Positions 46,438 to 58,429 of a stretch of 64,000 nucleotides of DNA are shown piece by piece. This DNA comes from Daldinia sp. FL1419 (lineage: Eukaryota > Ascomycota > Sordariomycetes > Xylariales > Hypoxylaceae), in assembly GCA_025201765.1 (NCBI GenBank), contig MU623452.1, forward strand, positions 1 through 64,000. The letters are read 5' to 3'. The notes under the pieces were generated by a model. The model had not been told where the DNA came from. It saw only the letters and a program-made list of their open reading frames with translations, and made no database searches. A program made the translations under genes and the position numbers. Every line of letters begins with the position of its first letter. Position 1 is the stretch's first letter.

Positions 46438-49052
46438 ATGGCACCCGTCCACCCTCTGCTTTGGAGCTCTCTTCGAGTCTTTCAAGTCTATGGAGCCAAC
46501 ACTGATGTCGGCAAAACTATCATCGCCACGCTTCTCTGCAGGGCCGCCAATAGCATATGGAGAAAAGAGCAGACATCGTACCTCAAGCCCGTTTCAACAG
46601 GTCCGGAAGATGAAGCCGACGATCGGTGTATGTGAACTCTTGGCTGCTTTGTCTTGTGAAACCGTAATGATACTAACATATAGGAGTTATAGGAGAGTAA
46701 TTGTAGGAGACGTTGGGTTACATGTGTTGATGTAAATCTAGTCATATCGAAAGATACGCCCCTGGGGTTCTTCGCAAAACATTGCTGCAGTATGATCTGG
46801 CGATGAGCCCGCATGCCGCGGCAAAGGGTAAGGTATGGAACGCTTTGCTTTTGATTTTGATGATATTGGCGACTTAACATTTGGCCATAAAGTTAGTACC
46901 TTCGGATAAAGAGCTTCTGTCTAGGATATATCAATTCGCATCTCGGAGTGCGGCTCAACAACCCGGATGGCTCTTCATAGAAACTGCCGGCGGTGTTCAC
47001 TCTCCCGGACCGACAGGTACTACGCAAGCAGATCTATACGCAGCAGTGCGATGCCCCGTCATACTGATCGCCGATTCCAAACTTGGAGGAATATCTTTGA
47101 CAATCTCCGCTTTCGAATCCTTGAAACTACGCGGATATGATGTTGAAAGTATCCTCGTGTTCCGGGACAGCGAATATGACAATGAGAAATACTTGAGGGA
47201 CTACTTCACAGCTTCTCATGGCATACCCGTTGCGTCATTCCCCAAGCCCCCTCCAAGGGCGCAGGACGAAGATGTAGACGCGAAGGCGATGCTGCAGTAT
47301 TACAAAGTTGAAAGTCAAAGCATAGGTACTCGCAGCATTTTAGACCATTTGAATCGCAGGCACCAGGAACGTATTGAGAGACTCGAGTCTATGCCTAGAG
47401 ATGCGCATGAACGAATATGGTATCCCTTTACACAGCACACATCTCTCTCACCCGACAAGATTGCTGTAATCGACAGCGCTCGGGGAGACTTCTTCCAGAC
47501 TGTAGTACCGAGAGCAGAGAGGGAAATCAACAAGCATGTGCCTATTTTACAACCTTCATTTGATGGCTCTGCATCGTGGTGGACGCAAGGGCTTGGTCAC
47601 GGCAATCCCTCGCTCACGATGGCCGCGGCCTACGCAGCGGGCCGCTACGGCCATGTTATGTTCGCCAGTGCTGTCCATGAGCCTGCTCTAGCCCTAGCAG
47701 ATATCCTCTTATCTGGGATGAAAAACGCTCGCCTTACTCGCGTATTCTATTCCGACAATGGCAGTACAGGTGTAGAGGTAGCGGTGAAGATGGGCCTACG
47801 AGCAGCGAGACTCCGGTATGGATGGGACGCAAGTGCAGATATCGGGATTATTGGACTCAAGGGCGGATATCACGGGGATACTATGGGTGCCATGGATTGT
47901 GCCGAGCCGAGTACGTATAACGAGAACATCGAGTGGTATAATGGAAGGGGGATCTGGTTCGATTACCCCAACGTCAAATGTAGCCGTGGCCGATGGATTA
48001 TTGAAACACCCGACGAGTTAAGAACAGATCCTGCTGGAAACAAACCCTTCCATAGTCTATCCGATGTATTTGATATCGACTCTCGAGAATCGAACGGCGA
48101 ACACAAGGCTTATGAGGAATATATTGAACGAAAGCTATCGCACTATGTTAGCAAGGGTCGAAAATTCGGTGCTTTACTTATGGAACCGGTGGTGATCGGA
48201 GCCGGAGGTATGGAATTGGTGTAAGTAAAAAGCTGACGATAGTCCCATTAGAGAATATACGACTAAGCTAGATACAGGGATCCCCTTTTCCAGCGTGCCC
48301 TTGTCAACGTCGTGCGTCGCTCAGCAAAACTCTTTGGTTCACGTTCCGAGCCGAATATCTCGGATTCTACATCTTGGACCGGTCTTCCAGTTATATTCGA
48401 CGAAGTTTTCACGGGGCTGTATCGACTTGGAAGATTTACCGCGTCATCATTCCTTAAAACTGAGGCTGATGTCTCTGTACACGCCAAGCTCTTAACCGGT
48501 GGTCTGGTACCGCTCAGTACTACATTGGCGTCCGAGAGCATTTTCAAAGCCTTTGAAAGCAACGATAAAGCTGACGCTCTGCTTCATGGACACAGTTACA
48601 CAGCTCATCCTATCGGCTGCCAAGTTGCGGTAGAATCACTGCGACAGATGCAAGCAATGGAAAAGCGAGGTGAATGGAATTGGGCGAAAGATAACGACTG
48701 GTCAGAGCCCCAAATTGGCCAGTCTGACGCCACGAAACCTGAGGTGTGGTCCATTTGGCCGTGGGATTTATTGAATTGGATTTCGAACCAGACGGAACTT
48801 ATCGCCGGAACCTGGGCTCTCGGTAGTGTTCTCTCAATTCACATGAATGCCGCGGATGGCCAAGGCTATAAAAGCAACGCTGCTCTAAAGCTACAAAGCG
48901 CTTTACTAGAGGGCAATCGAGAAACGATGTGGAATATTCACAGTCGAGTTTTAGGTAATGTATTGTACCTCATGGGAGGTCAAAAGACGAGCAAGGATGA
49001 CATTATGGAGATTGCAAACTTGATCAGACGCGCACTGACGGCGGCGCACTGA
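46438..49052 (+). CDS. bioDA: Bifunctional dethiobiotin synthetase/DAPA aminotransferase
   Basis: Fused enzyme for the two middle biotin steps: KAPA to DAPA (BioA part) and DAPA to dethiobiotin (BioD part). Coding exons: 46438-46625, 46742-46832, 46893-48220 and 48278-49052; 793 residues. BioD comes first, with P-loop GANTDVGKT (residues 19-27) and ETAGGVHSPGPTG. BioA follows from about residue 300: WYPFTQHTSL, YSDNGSTGVEVAVKMG, LKGGYHGDTMGAMD, FDEVFTGLYRLG (Asp577) and the PLP lysine Lys606 in HAKLLTGGLVPLSTTLAS. The frame begins at a GTG at 46432; the ATG is 46438. The first intervening sequence (46626-46741) is best read as an intron within an intron. The other introns are 60 and 57 nt. 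Confidence 0.96.
46626..46741 (+). other. Probable spliceosomal twin intron (stwintron, type D2,3) in bioDA
   Basis: The 116 nt between bioDA exons 1 and 2 starts with the weak donor GTGTAT. A canonical intron sits inside it at 46628-46683 (donor GTATGT, branch TACTAAC, acceptor ATATAG, 56 nt). Its removal joins GT (46626-46627) to GAGT (46684), creating the consensus donor GTGAGT for a second, 60-nt intron ending ATCTAG at 46741. The final product joins GAT CG to T CAT ATC, giving the expected DDR-HIERYAPGV. Splicing only the inner part leaves a frame that meets a stop. Confidence 0.7.
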
Positions 49053-49881
49053 AGGAGAGGCAGGACTAGAGAACTGATATATGACTAAATCAGATATAAG
49101 ACATCTCGAGTAACCATATTCTTATTGGCGAATCTGCTCGTATGCAAAATGAAGCGAAAACGAAGACATAAAAATACTCTAGCCTAACGCAGTGTCGCAT
49201 GTAAATGATGCCAAGTATAGGTGGGTAGGTAGATTGTAGACCAGAAGAGAATATGAATTTGACGTGTTTGATAATTGATTGAAGCCCGAAGGTGGCAGCT
49301 GGGTGGTTAGGCACTAGTCTAAATTGATAGATCGACTTATCGATGCCTTATAGTGGACTTCGTACCTTCCACTTGGAACATCTAGTAGGGGTTTAAAATT
49401 AAGAGTATCGTCAAAAAGTTTAAAAAGGTTAGGGACGATGTCGTCATTATCTATCTGATTTGTTTTCTGATTGCTTGCCTGACCTCAGCTTAATTGCTCA
49501 CCTGATTACATAAGGATTGCGCACGAGCCTCCTTTGCATAAGAACATAACGCCATAAGCTGGCATAGGTACCGGGCATAAAAGCTACCCAACCATGGGAT
49601 ACCTTACCTACCGAGCTAGGTACCTATTCCAAGTAGGTACGTAGTCCCGCGTCGCGCATGAGCTGGGACGTTCCCCAAACTCTTCCAACTTCAAACCTTT
49701 TGCGACAACCTTTTCAAAATTCTAACTCTCGCCCGGTGCCACCAGGCAGATTATACGATCCTTATGATTCTATTCTATTAGATTTTTCAAGAGGGCATAT
49801 GTCCCAGTCCACCCTTTTTCTCTCAATTTCTCTCAATTTCCTTCTCATTGAATATTCAATCCTCCAATAAATCACACAAAA
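49053..49881. other. Intergenic: bioDA 3' and promoter of the next gene
   Basis: Contains ACCTTACCTACCGAGCTAGGTACC-like palindromic sequence around 49600-49640. A duplicated TCTCTCAATT sits in the leader (49821-49839). No gene recognised. Confidence 0.5.
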
Positions 49882-50475
49882 ATGGGAATTTGCGCCTCCT
49901 GCCTCGGCCACCGGCGCCGCGATTCCTACGATGAAGTATGCGCCCCAAACCCCATAATCATTCTTTCGGCGTTAGCTAATAGTAAAAGGACGATGTATCC
50001 CGATTACTTTTTGACGACCCGAACAACCTTCAATATGGAAGCTTCGGCGAGCATAATTTAAATGCTCAAGCCGACCCGCTTGAGTCGCAACGAGAAGTAG
50101 AAGCTCTACAGAGGGTTGTAGCGCGAACATCCAAGTAGGGACATTCCGGTCTCATCTTAGGTTCCCACTCGATATACTAACAACTTCTTCAGTAACCTTG
50201 TCGACGTCTTTGAAATCACCCCACAAGAGTCCCAGAGGACCCAACCCGCTTTATTCTCAGGGCAAGATGCCCGCTTGGCCCGGTACCAAAATATATTATC
50301 TAAGCTTTCGCGAGAAGGCGAAACTCCCCCTACCGACAGTGGCTTCGGTGCCGTAGATTGGTTATTAGGCGATGATGATACTGTCGAGATACAAGGCAAA
50401 CCCCCCAGTATCAAAGATGAAGTAGGGGGCTTACTTGTGGGTACCTTTGGAGATATAAATGCGACGCGGCTATGA
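49882..50475 (+). CDS. Ego1/LAMTOR1-like lipid-anchored TORC1 adaptor
   Basis: Three exons: 49882-49935, 49989-50134 and 50193-50475, with introns of 53 and 58 nt; 160 residues. It starts MGICASCLGHRRR. Gly2 fits N-myristoylation and Cys4/Cys7 fit palmitoylation, the membrane anchor used by Meh1/Ego1 and LAMTOR1. The middle has LNAQADPLESQREVEALQRV, then NLVDVFEITPQ, the conserved short block of the LAMTOR1/Meh1 family. The C-terminus is acidic and ends GTFGDINATRL. The inferred role is anchoring a Rag GTPase complex on the vacuole for amino-acid signalling to TORC1. That rests on motif and layout only. Confidence 0.8.
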
Positions 50476-51855
50476 GGAGTACTAGTTTTGAATGGGTTAA
50501 TGACGCAAGTTTGCCCATATGGATACAATTTGACTCCGCCGATTTGATAGCGGAATACGAACCGATCAAAGACCGACTTGGTAACGGATTTTTCTAGTGT
50601 ATGACCTGGCCAAGATTTCTATGGCGGGTCTTATTCTAGTCCAATCTTGTGTTATACAGCGGGGGAGAGCAAGATTCATATCCTAAATTAAGTCAACAAA
50701 AATCAATCTTACACATGTAGTGCCAAAACAACCAATCAGGGATTGGCTTTCAGGGGGAACCTAAAAGAAACAAATCCATTAAGTGGTAGACACGTGCCTA
50801 GTCAAATCTCGTTTTTTCTTTACTAACAAGTGGATTCCCTATAAGAGTCCCGTCTGTTCGGTACGCGGTTCTATAGATATTCCTGTCTTAATGTTAAAAA
50901 AAAAAATAAAAAATAAAAAAAAAGTTCGTCCGGCTTCGGTATTAAAAAGAGGTACATAGAAAAGCGAACCACGGGCCGAAGAGGCTCACGATGGTGTTTT
51001 TCTAGAATTACAAACGGGAGTCTGTGCGTCAGATTCTAGCCAGTGAGCGGGGAATCCGGGAAGGGCCGCAACCACACGCCCCCCCTAAATCCTAAATTCC
51101 ATGTGTCACCCGGTTCTCCTCCACCTATTTAGGGTTAACAAAAGAATGATAATAATAATCCACCTGCCAAAGAAACATACCACAAGAATAAATATATCGC
51201 CTAGTTTCCTCCCTCCCTCCGAACCTCCCTAGCTAGGTTCCAACTTATTCTTACTTACTAACTACTAACGATCTATATGCATAGGTGGTAGTTTAGTGAT
51301 ATTGTCTTTCGTTGTGTCCATTTCTATTATTTATGCTTAGGGGGGTGAGCGTGTCTAGGCCGTGGCGTTTCCGACGAGTTCATCTTGATGAAATTTTTTT
51401 TTCTCCCACTCCCTAATTTCGTCGTAAAGTCTCCGCCAAACAATTACCAACGGAGATTATCCCATACCCATCGTAGACGCGAGTGGAGAAAGAGGAAATG
51501 CAGTAAGAACCTTCAAAGGCCGTGGTTTGCGTATAAAAGATCTATTTAAGAACCCAAGATTTGATCCTGGTGGACCACTGCGGAGGTCTCTAGCTCTTTA
51601 AAAATCAAATAATCGCATCGAGTATAGCGTACAAAAGACCGGCTTCCCAACGTGTTTATTCAGAGACCATAACCATCCAAGAAGAAAAAAACAATAATGC
51701 CCAGTTCCAAGTTTTGAGTTTGACCTCTCCAGCTCTTCCGAGTTCTTCTTATAAACCCCCCCCTTTGAGTCTTTGAGTGAAACCCTACTGATATCTCGTA
51801 GCCGTGTTGACCACCCCTCTCCCATCGCGTACACCGTTGACCAAAAGTGCCTACA
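50476..51855. other. Convergent intergenic region, 1.4 kb
   Basis: A runs at 50896-50922 and low-complexity tracts; no gene recognised. The right part is the 3' region of the small Cys protein gene. Confidence 0.5.
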
Positions 51856-52188
51856 CTACACTACCGAGTACTGCCTATTATGATGTTGTTGAAGCATGTT
51901 TTGGATTGCCTCGTCGACCTCTCCCATGTCCCTTTGGGCTTTCTCGATCGTTGCCGTCCGGTTTCCTTCTCTCTGCCACCGGTAGATGTCGTTTTGGAGC
52001 TTGGTGAACTTCCGTTGCTTCTTCTCGATGTCCTTGCAGAGTTTGCAGTTATCCGGTTCTTGGTTGGTACAGTATACCAGCTTCAGCCCGCAGGTCTCCC
52101 CGGTCCGATACTCCTTCGTACATTGTTGGCGGAAGTGACCCCATCGCCAATACCCACACATCCAACGTGTCTGTTCGAAATAACACAT
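51856..52188 (-). CDS. Small conserved fungal protein with Cys pairs
   Basis: Intronless, 110 residues, ATG at 52188. It starts MCYFEQTRWMCGYWRWGHF and continues CTKEYRTGETCGLKLVY, CKLCKDIEKKQRKF and a helical segment QNDIYRWQREGNRTATIEKA. I recall close relatives in other Sordariomycetes as uncharacterised proteins. Several Cys/His residues in the first half (Cys2, Cys11, His18, a Cys about 23, CxxC near 50) could bind a metal ion. The helical half suggests a coiled coil. No function is known to me. A long 5' region with pyrimidine tracts lies upstream. Confidence 0.75.
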   Translation of the reverse strand: MCYFEQTRWMCGYWRWGHFRQQCTKEYRTGETCGLKLVYCTNQEPDNCKLCKDIEKKQRKFTKLQNDIYRWQREGNRTATIEKAQRDMGEVDEAIQNMLQQHHNRQYSVV

Positions 52189-54632
52189 CGTCACCGTTTG
52201 GGAAAGTTGTTGGTTTTGAGATAAGGAATAAGGCCCCGGCGATGTGGTCCGCCGATTAGCTTAGCCAATACAAGCAGCTCTGTCGAAAAGGAACGTGGGC
52301 CGTCAAGTAGTGTGTACGTCTTGACATCAACCAAGGTATTGTTGTTTGGTATGTTCACGACAGGTCGAGGCTGGTATTCCCTCCGTCTTCTTCTTCTTCT
52401 TTTTCTTTATTATATCGACTGAGGTTCTTGAAATCTTGGTTCGGGTTACTCCACCATTAGGTGCAAGTGACATCAATAAGGGGGGACGGAAAATACTTAT
52501 ACTTTTCGCTCACGTCTTGGGCTTCCCTTTTGACACTTTCCCACCCGGCACTCGTTCTCGACTTGCGTTGGTCTTTTACCTTTCACTACATATTCGTCGA
52601 CACTGTGTCCAAAGTTACTACAAACAACCGCTGAGGATTGGTCGTTGACAACTCAGCCTGTCTGGTAATTGGGGTTGCATGTCCATTTCGCAGCCAGTCC
52701 GTCTAACATGTTTCCTAGAATGCTGGATGGATGCCACGTTGGTCTAGTGCTTCGATTTCCACCGGCTCAACTTCCCCACTCTGGATACAGCCTACGAGTA
52801 CCCTGACTGACGAGTAGCTTACCAGCTACATGATTCGAGAAAGATAGATGGCGGCCCCTCTTCCCTTTCGCTCTTCTCTATTGGGTCGATTCTAACGTCT
52901 TTGTGCGGTCCGCCCTTAACCTTGGGACCGTGAGCCCATCAGCCTCGAATTTGACACCCTGTTACTACACCCCCGTTGCACGCATAGTTTGATCCTTTCC
53001 CGTCTGCAACCAGGATGTGGCCTATCCCCACTGCCTGCCTATGCAAGCCATCTGGCTAGCCGCGGGTAGGTCTCCTACCCCCCTAATGCCTGTGAGGCAA
53101 CTTGCCTTTTAAGACGAGCATGTACTGTCAATCACTGGAACAGGGGAGCATGTTTCGTCCCTTGCCACGTCTCGGGTGATTACCTTAAACAGATGCCCAG
53201 TCACTCACCCTAAAACTCCGAAGACTATATCCTGCATCTATAGCAGAAGCAAAGCTGGCGTTCCTTTTTTTCGTTTAGGCTTAGACAGTCCCATATTGCG
53301 TGGTTTATCAAACTAGGAGACTTGATTGCTTTTGCCACACTATTTTGTTGCCGCTTCTCGCCTGATTTTGTTTGATTGGGCTTCCATCGACAATGTTTTT
53401 CGAGCTTGTCCAGCTCATCATCAAGCCACATCGGGAAAGACGATATCTTCCTGACGCACTCTGGCCAGCACTTGCAGCTAACACCCACTACTCGTAGCTC
53501 GAGATTTCTCAGCATCCGATATACCCGTCCCAGAAGTTACGGGAAATTTCTTTTCGTCTGAGCTTTTCCCGGGAAATGGACAACACATCGTTTGTACAGG
53601 GGGGTTGGGTTACTATGACGACTTCGTCGACAGCAGTGCCCTTTTGGGTCCTGGAAGTAGGCTCCCCTCTCTGCGGCCGCCTATTCAGAGGCCAGATAGG
53701 TAGGCCCAGGGGAATTGTTTCCCACGATACCACAAAATCTTCCATTCATGTGAAACTACATCAAGACACATATAGAAATCTCCTATTCTGGCTATACACG
53801 AGTCAGGTAAATTCTCAAGATCTTCAATGGGTTAGTTAGGCCCGCGACGTGGCAATGATTTTCTGGCCATGCCAGGCCCACCTGCACGATTTCGCCCCCG
53901 GCCTGTGCAAGATGCGTGCCTAGGAAGTCTGGGGATCGAAGAGGGTCCTAGTGTTTCCTAATTTATCATCTTTAAAAGACCCGCTACGATCATGGCTGCA
54001 TCTAGTTCTCGGTACCTGCTCATACGACCATACCAGAAGAGTAAATGTACAAACACACTCGATGGGGTCGGTATAACCCATACGATGTTTTTCGATAGTG
54101 GTGAGTGTAACGTGAGTTGCTTACGATCTCCATCGTCAGAGAAATTAATCTGGACTCCTGATTAGGCATGATCTTGTGCTAAAAGGATAAGTACGCTGAT
54201 AGTATTTCCTGTATTCCATATTGCCATCAAGAATGGCAATTTTGCAGTGCCTTCCACGTTGGGTTATGATATTACAATGCTATGATATAATTTTAGATCT
54301 CGTTCCTGGATGAAGTTTATCTTGCTTTGTTGTGGAACGGACGAGCCAATTATTACAAAAATGTCGTGACATGCTGAGCTCGTGACATGATCTCGCGCGT
54401 ATGAGGCGTTTGCTCCATCTACAAAAGGCAAGATATGACTATAGTTCCATTTTTAGTTCTATAATATAGGGGACAACATCACAACACATTAGCTGATGAT
54501 TTAGCAGCAACGTTGCGTGTTGTTCTCCTAAATGGAGTTTGACCCGCGTCCTAGTAAAACGGAGATTTCTTCCGGCGGCAAGGGATAATAACATGAAATT
54601 CAAAGCTTCGGTGTAATGCCAATGTGGTGTTT
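52189..54632. other. Gene-poor interval
   Basis: The left part is the promoter and leader of the small Cys protein gene (CT-rich at 52382-52410). Frames at 53225-53515 (-) and 53576-53839 (+) do not resemble known proteins. Confidence 0.45.
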
Positions 54633-54980
54633 ATGACTATCGTCATCGTTGTTTGCATCTTCTTACATGCTACGTGCAAAACGCGAACCCTGGATCAACA
54701 AGGCCAACTTAGGCGGCCAAGTAGTGTTGTGAATAAATCCTTTCTCCGGGAAATTATGGGCGCCTGGCCTCGTACCCCACGGCCCGTTCCGTACGTAGAT
54801 TTAGACGCAATCGTTGATCTATCCGTCAGAGAACCCTCGCTCCCAGCTCGACAGCTGCAGCGTCATTGTATATCATCGCCATTAATAGGGGGGGGATTCG
54901 TCGTTAAGTTTTTAGTTCTAGCCGACCAATCAAGATCTTTGAGACATTCGACGCCATGGAAAGTTCTACGAAGACCATGA
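54633..54980 (+). pseudogene. Isolated ORF, possible fragment of an aminoglycoside-phosphotransferase-like protein
   Basis: 115 codons from ATG at 54633. The middle (RPVPYVDLDAIVDLSVREPS and RQLQRHCISSPLIGGGFVVK) reminds me of the N-terminal end of fungal phosphotransferase-family (APH) proteins that I remember only loosely. The frame stops soon after, and no kinase catalytic region (HxD, D) follows within the next 800 bases on this strand. It is either a truncated copy or a chance resemblance. Surrounding DNA has no other recognisable gene. Confidence 0.3.
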
Positions 54981-57949
54981 TAATTCCGGCCACACTATGT
55001 GGAAATCATGTGCAAGAAATGATATGCGCATTCCCTTAGTTCAGAGTAAGCGGAAGAGCCTACTCACACCTCTAGCCCAATGATACTTCACATCCTCCGA
55101 GACACTCTCCCATCACCGCTACACACCTTTGTCTCTATAAAGGTGTACCACCCTTTAGGGGGGGCGTGGGGAGTACAGGACCCCCCCGGACGCAGCAGTA
55201 TGCGTCTGAACTCATTGTCGAGAGCCTTGGGCTAGAGAGAGAAAAGATCAACCCATGTGTTCCTGGTTTGTTAACAGCCTCTTAAAACCCTGCACTGCCA
55301 GCTCATTGGTTGGGGGCCGAAACCAAAGAAGTTACCGTAGCGGGATGCGTCTTAGTTCGATCCGGAGGTTGTGTATAGAATAGTTCTTGAAGGGCTCCGG
55401 TATGGCTTACCCGAAAGAAGAAGGGGAATGTGATACCTGCTTTGAGCCTCTTACTTGATTCGCCATCCATATTTCCCTTTGGTCCTGCGGTACTACATCT
55501 GCTCGTATATATAGGAAAGTTAGGATTTGTCAATCCTCCTGCAAATGTACGCCTCTCTGCTCACCGTCTCTCAGAGTACCGAACGAGGCTTCATCGACTC
55601 ATCCCTAATGGCTGTTGAGATTCCCACACCATTCTTGGTTGGACAGAATTATGAGTTGTCCCTCAATGCCCTCAATTTTCAAGGTCAGACAAGGGTGAGT
55701 GATTGGAACGGCTCGGTTGCCGACTCTGCCTGGAAATGGGTTCACAGGTGCTCCACAGCGGATGTGCTCGCATCGCATAGATATGCAGGGTGATCTAGTT
55801 TCCCATCCGTTTGCATTGCATGGTCGCAGCTAGCTAGTTGAAGCAAGTATGTACGTAGTTAGCTAGCTCGTTATACACATGATGGTATAGGCCGACTATC
55901 TGTGACTATCTGTGACTACCTGTGTTGCTTCACCCCGGGACGAGAAGAAAGACTGGGCACGTTGGCCACGCCCTTTAGCCTGCTCTCGGAGCCCAATTGG
56001 CCGGTGGTACGAAAAATGTCAGTTCCTGTTCATTGGGCACTGATGCTAACCGAAAGAGAGAGGCCGAAGGGGGGTCGGGGGGATCGCGACCACGTTGACG
56101 GCCAGAAAACGAGACCGCATTCGGCCCTCTAGGCCGTACCGAGCTCCACCGTTCGTCGGCGGTGCTTACAGGGAACTTGTGTCTTGGGAGGGTAAGGTCC
56201 ACGTCATTTTTTGTATCTAGAGGGCATTCTTACTTACAGCACCACGTTCTTGATATGCCAGGTACATAATGCAACGCGTGGGCGGGTTTCCGGGAATTGT
56301 GACGAGTAACAGGAATTTGCTGTGTGAGTGAGTAAGTGTAGTTTTTTCGGGCCGGGAGAGGGAATAGCCTCACTACATTAGGTAATGCAAGGCTTTTTTT
56401 GTTTTCTTTTTCCGTCTAGACCTTTGAGAAACAGAGGTGTGTTTCCGGGGGATCGTATGTGGCTTGGGTCTAGATGGCTACTTTAGTCTATGTGCGAAGA
56501 GCTCATTGGCTTGACTTACACGTGGGACTATTATATGTGTATCTAGCCTTAGATAGGTATACATATACCAACCTAGATAGTTCAAGGCTATGACTATTGG
56601 TGGATTCGTGATATAAAGGTTACCCTTGGTCTAACTAACTAAGGTTATCTGTACGGGATCCCATAATAGCACCTCTATTAAGACTCTATATAGCGCGACT
56701 CGGTCCATATTTTATTATTACTCGGGTTGCCGCTACTGTACCGAGACAACAGGACTAGATTGGACAACACATTGTCTAGACTGGGTACCTATATACATAG
56801 GTAGGTAACTACAAACATGTAGAATGTATCCGTATGGTGTATTGGTCGTAGGTAAAGTAGATACTTATAAGGGTATGTATGCGGCTTACCCCTGTCTCTT
56901 TTCCGATACTTAAAATGGATCGATATAAGCACGCCCTTGCTATATATCATGTACCTATCTTATATACATATAACATGCATGGATGACCTGTATAGGCTCT
57001 AGTGTATATGTCCCTATATGCAACCATACCTACCTACCTACCTACCTAGGTGCCTAAGTCGCTAGTCATAGCATCCCGCGCTCTTTAAGAAAAGTCTCGT
57101 TTTGTTAAAAAAGAGCCCTGCTGCCCTGAGCGAACTTGCTCGGTAGATCTCCCGTCCGCCTCGGCGCGGTCCACCCCGGAATTTAAAATATTACCTAGTG
57201 GCTAGTGGGATGGATATACATATAGGTCATCTTTTACTTAGAGCACGCACCTGCCGCTGCTCTGTACCTACATAAGTCACAACGTTGAAATCTTGGATCA
57301 TCTGGTCCCGCTCTCGTGCGATATTCCGTACAGCTACGATCTTGATCTAGCATTACAACGAGGAATTCGGGCAGGTAGGCTATTAAGGGCGGCCCTTTCG
57401 TTCCACCGGATATGGTATAAAGTTATCGACTTTGTTAAAGCGGGAATGTTTCGGAGGTAACAATAGGAGATTGTACGTGTATTACTATTCCAGCCGGCTT
57501 TCCTTCGGGGTAATCTGCGAACATGCGAACAGGCACTTACATACGGATCCGTACAGGAACCACATTATGCTAGGTACTTTATTCGATGCTGGATACTTGA
57601 TTACGACTCTTGAATCTTACATGCATACATGCAGGTAGGTAGGATTTATTTATATACCTATATATAAAAAAAAAAAAAAAAAAAGAAGAAGGAGACGAGT
57701 AGACAAAAAAAGTGTAAAATTGTTTATATTGGATTTTCGGATGTTTAATGACTTACATACTAGCTGTACATTTTACAAGATTAACGTAGCAGCACCGTAA
57801 TCAATTCCGAGATCGACATTCCCGGACACTGTGACCAGGCATTTAAGGCGTAGAGGGTCTGTGCAATTTGCATTTGGCTTAGCTAAACGTGGGGATGTAC
57901 TTTGGTACCTACGTAACTAACCCAACCTAAGTGCGCATCTCCCAGGGCG
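54981..57949. other. Gene-poor interval
   Basis: About 3 kb without recognisable genes. Contains a C/G-rich patch (55155-55190), GCTAGCTAG repeats near 55829-55870, ACCTACCTACC repeats near 57030-57050 and an A run at 57666-57684. Confidence 0.45.
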
Positions 57950-58429
57950 CAGGTCAACCCAAAGATATCCCTACCCATCATCCCAAAGTCTAACCCAATT
58001 TGGTATAAAATATTTTGATCAAATCTCCACCACAAATCTCCACTTTAAAATGAATTTTTCTTAAATTAATTATTAATTAATTAGAAGAGATAAAAGAATA
58101 GATCTTTATATATATATTTATTAAATAAAAAAATTAATTTTATTAATTTTAAATCAAATTTAAATTGATTTTAAATTGATTTTAAATTAATTTTGAATTA
58201 ATTTTAAATTAATTTTTAATTGATTCTTAATTAATTCTTAATTGATTCTTAATTAATTAAATATTTAATAATAAAATAAAAATAAAAGTAAAAATAAAAA
58301 TTTAATTAATTAAGAATCAATTAAGAATCAATTATAAAAAGCTCATCCCAAAGCGGGTACCAAAATAGAACTTTGCCTAATTTGGTTAGACTTTGGGATG
58401 ATGGACAGGGATAACATTGGGTTGACCTG
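57950..58429. mobile_element. Inverted-repeat element, 480 bp, AT-rich core
   Basis: The two ends are inverted copies of each other over about 54 bases with some six mismatches. Each starts CAGGTCAACCCAA and contains a shared CCATCATCCCAAAGTCTAAC block. Several mismatches are C/T or G/A, as RIP would leave. The core (58040-58340) is nearly pure A/T, with repeated TTAATTAA and GATTTTAAAT units and internal self-complementarity. There is no coding frame, and no target duplication could be assigned. It fits a degraded MITE or other non-autonomous DNA element. Confidence 0.7.

Noticed and set aside
53225..53839. Opposed frames of 96 and 87 codons
   Set aside because: No recognisable family, no consistent splice signals, likely chance frames.
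55340..55375. GTTCGATCC resembling a tRNA B box
   Set aside because: No A box, no acceptor stem and no anticodon arm could be built around it.
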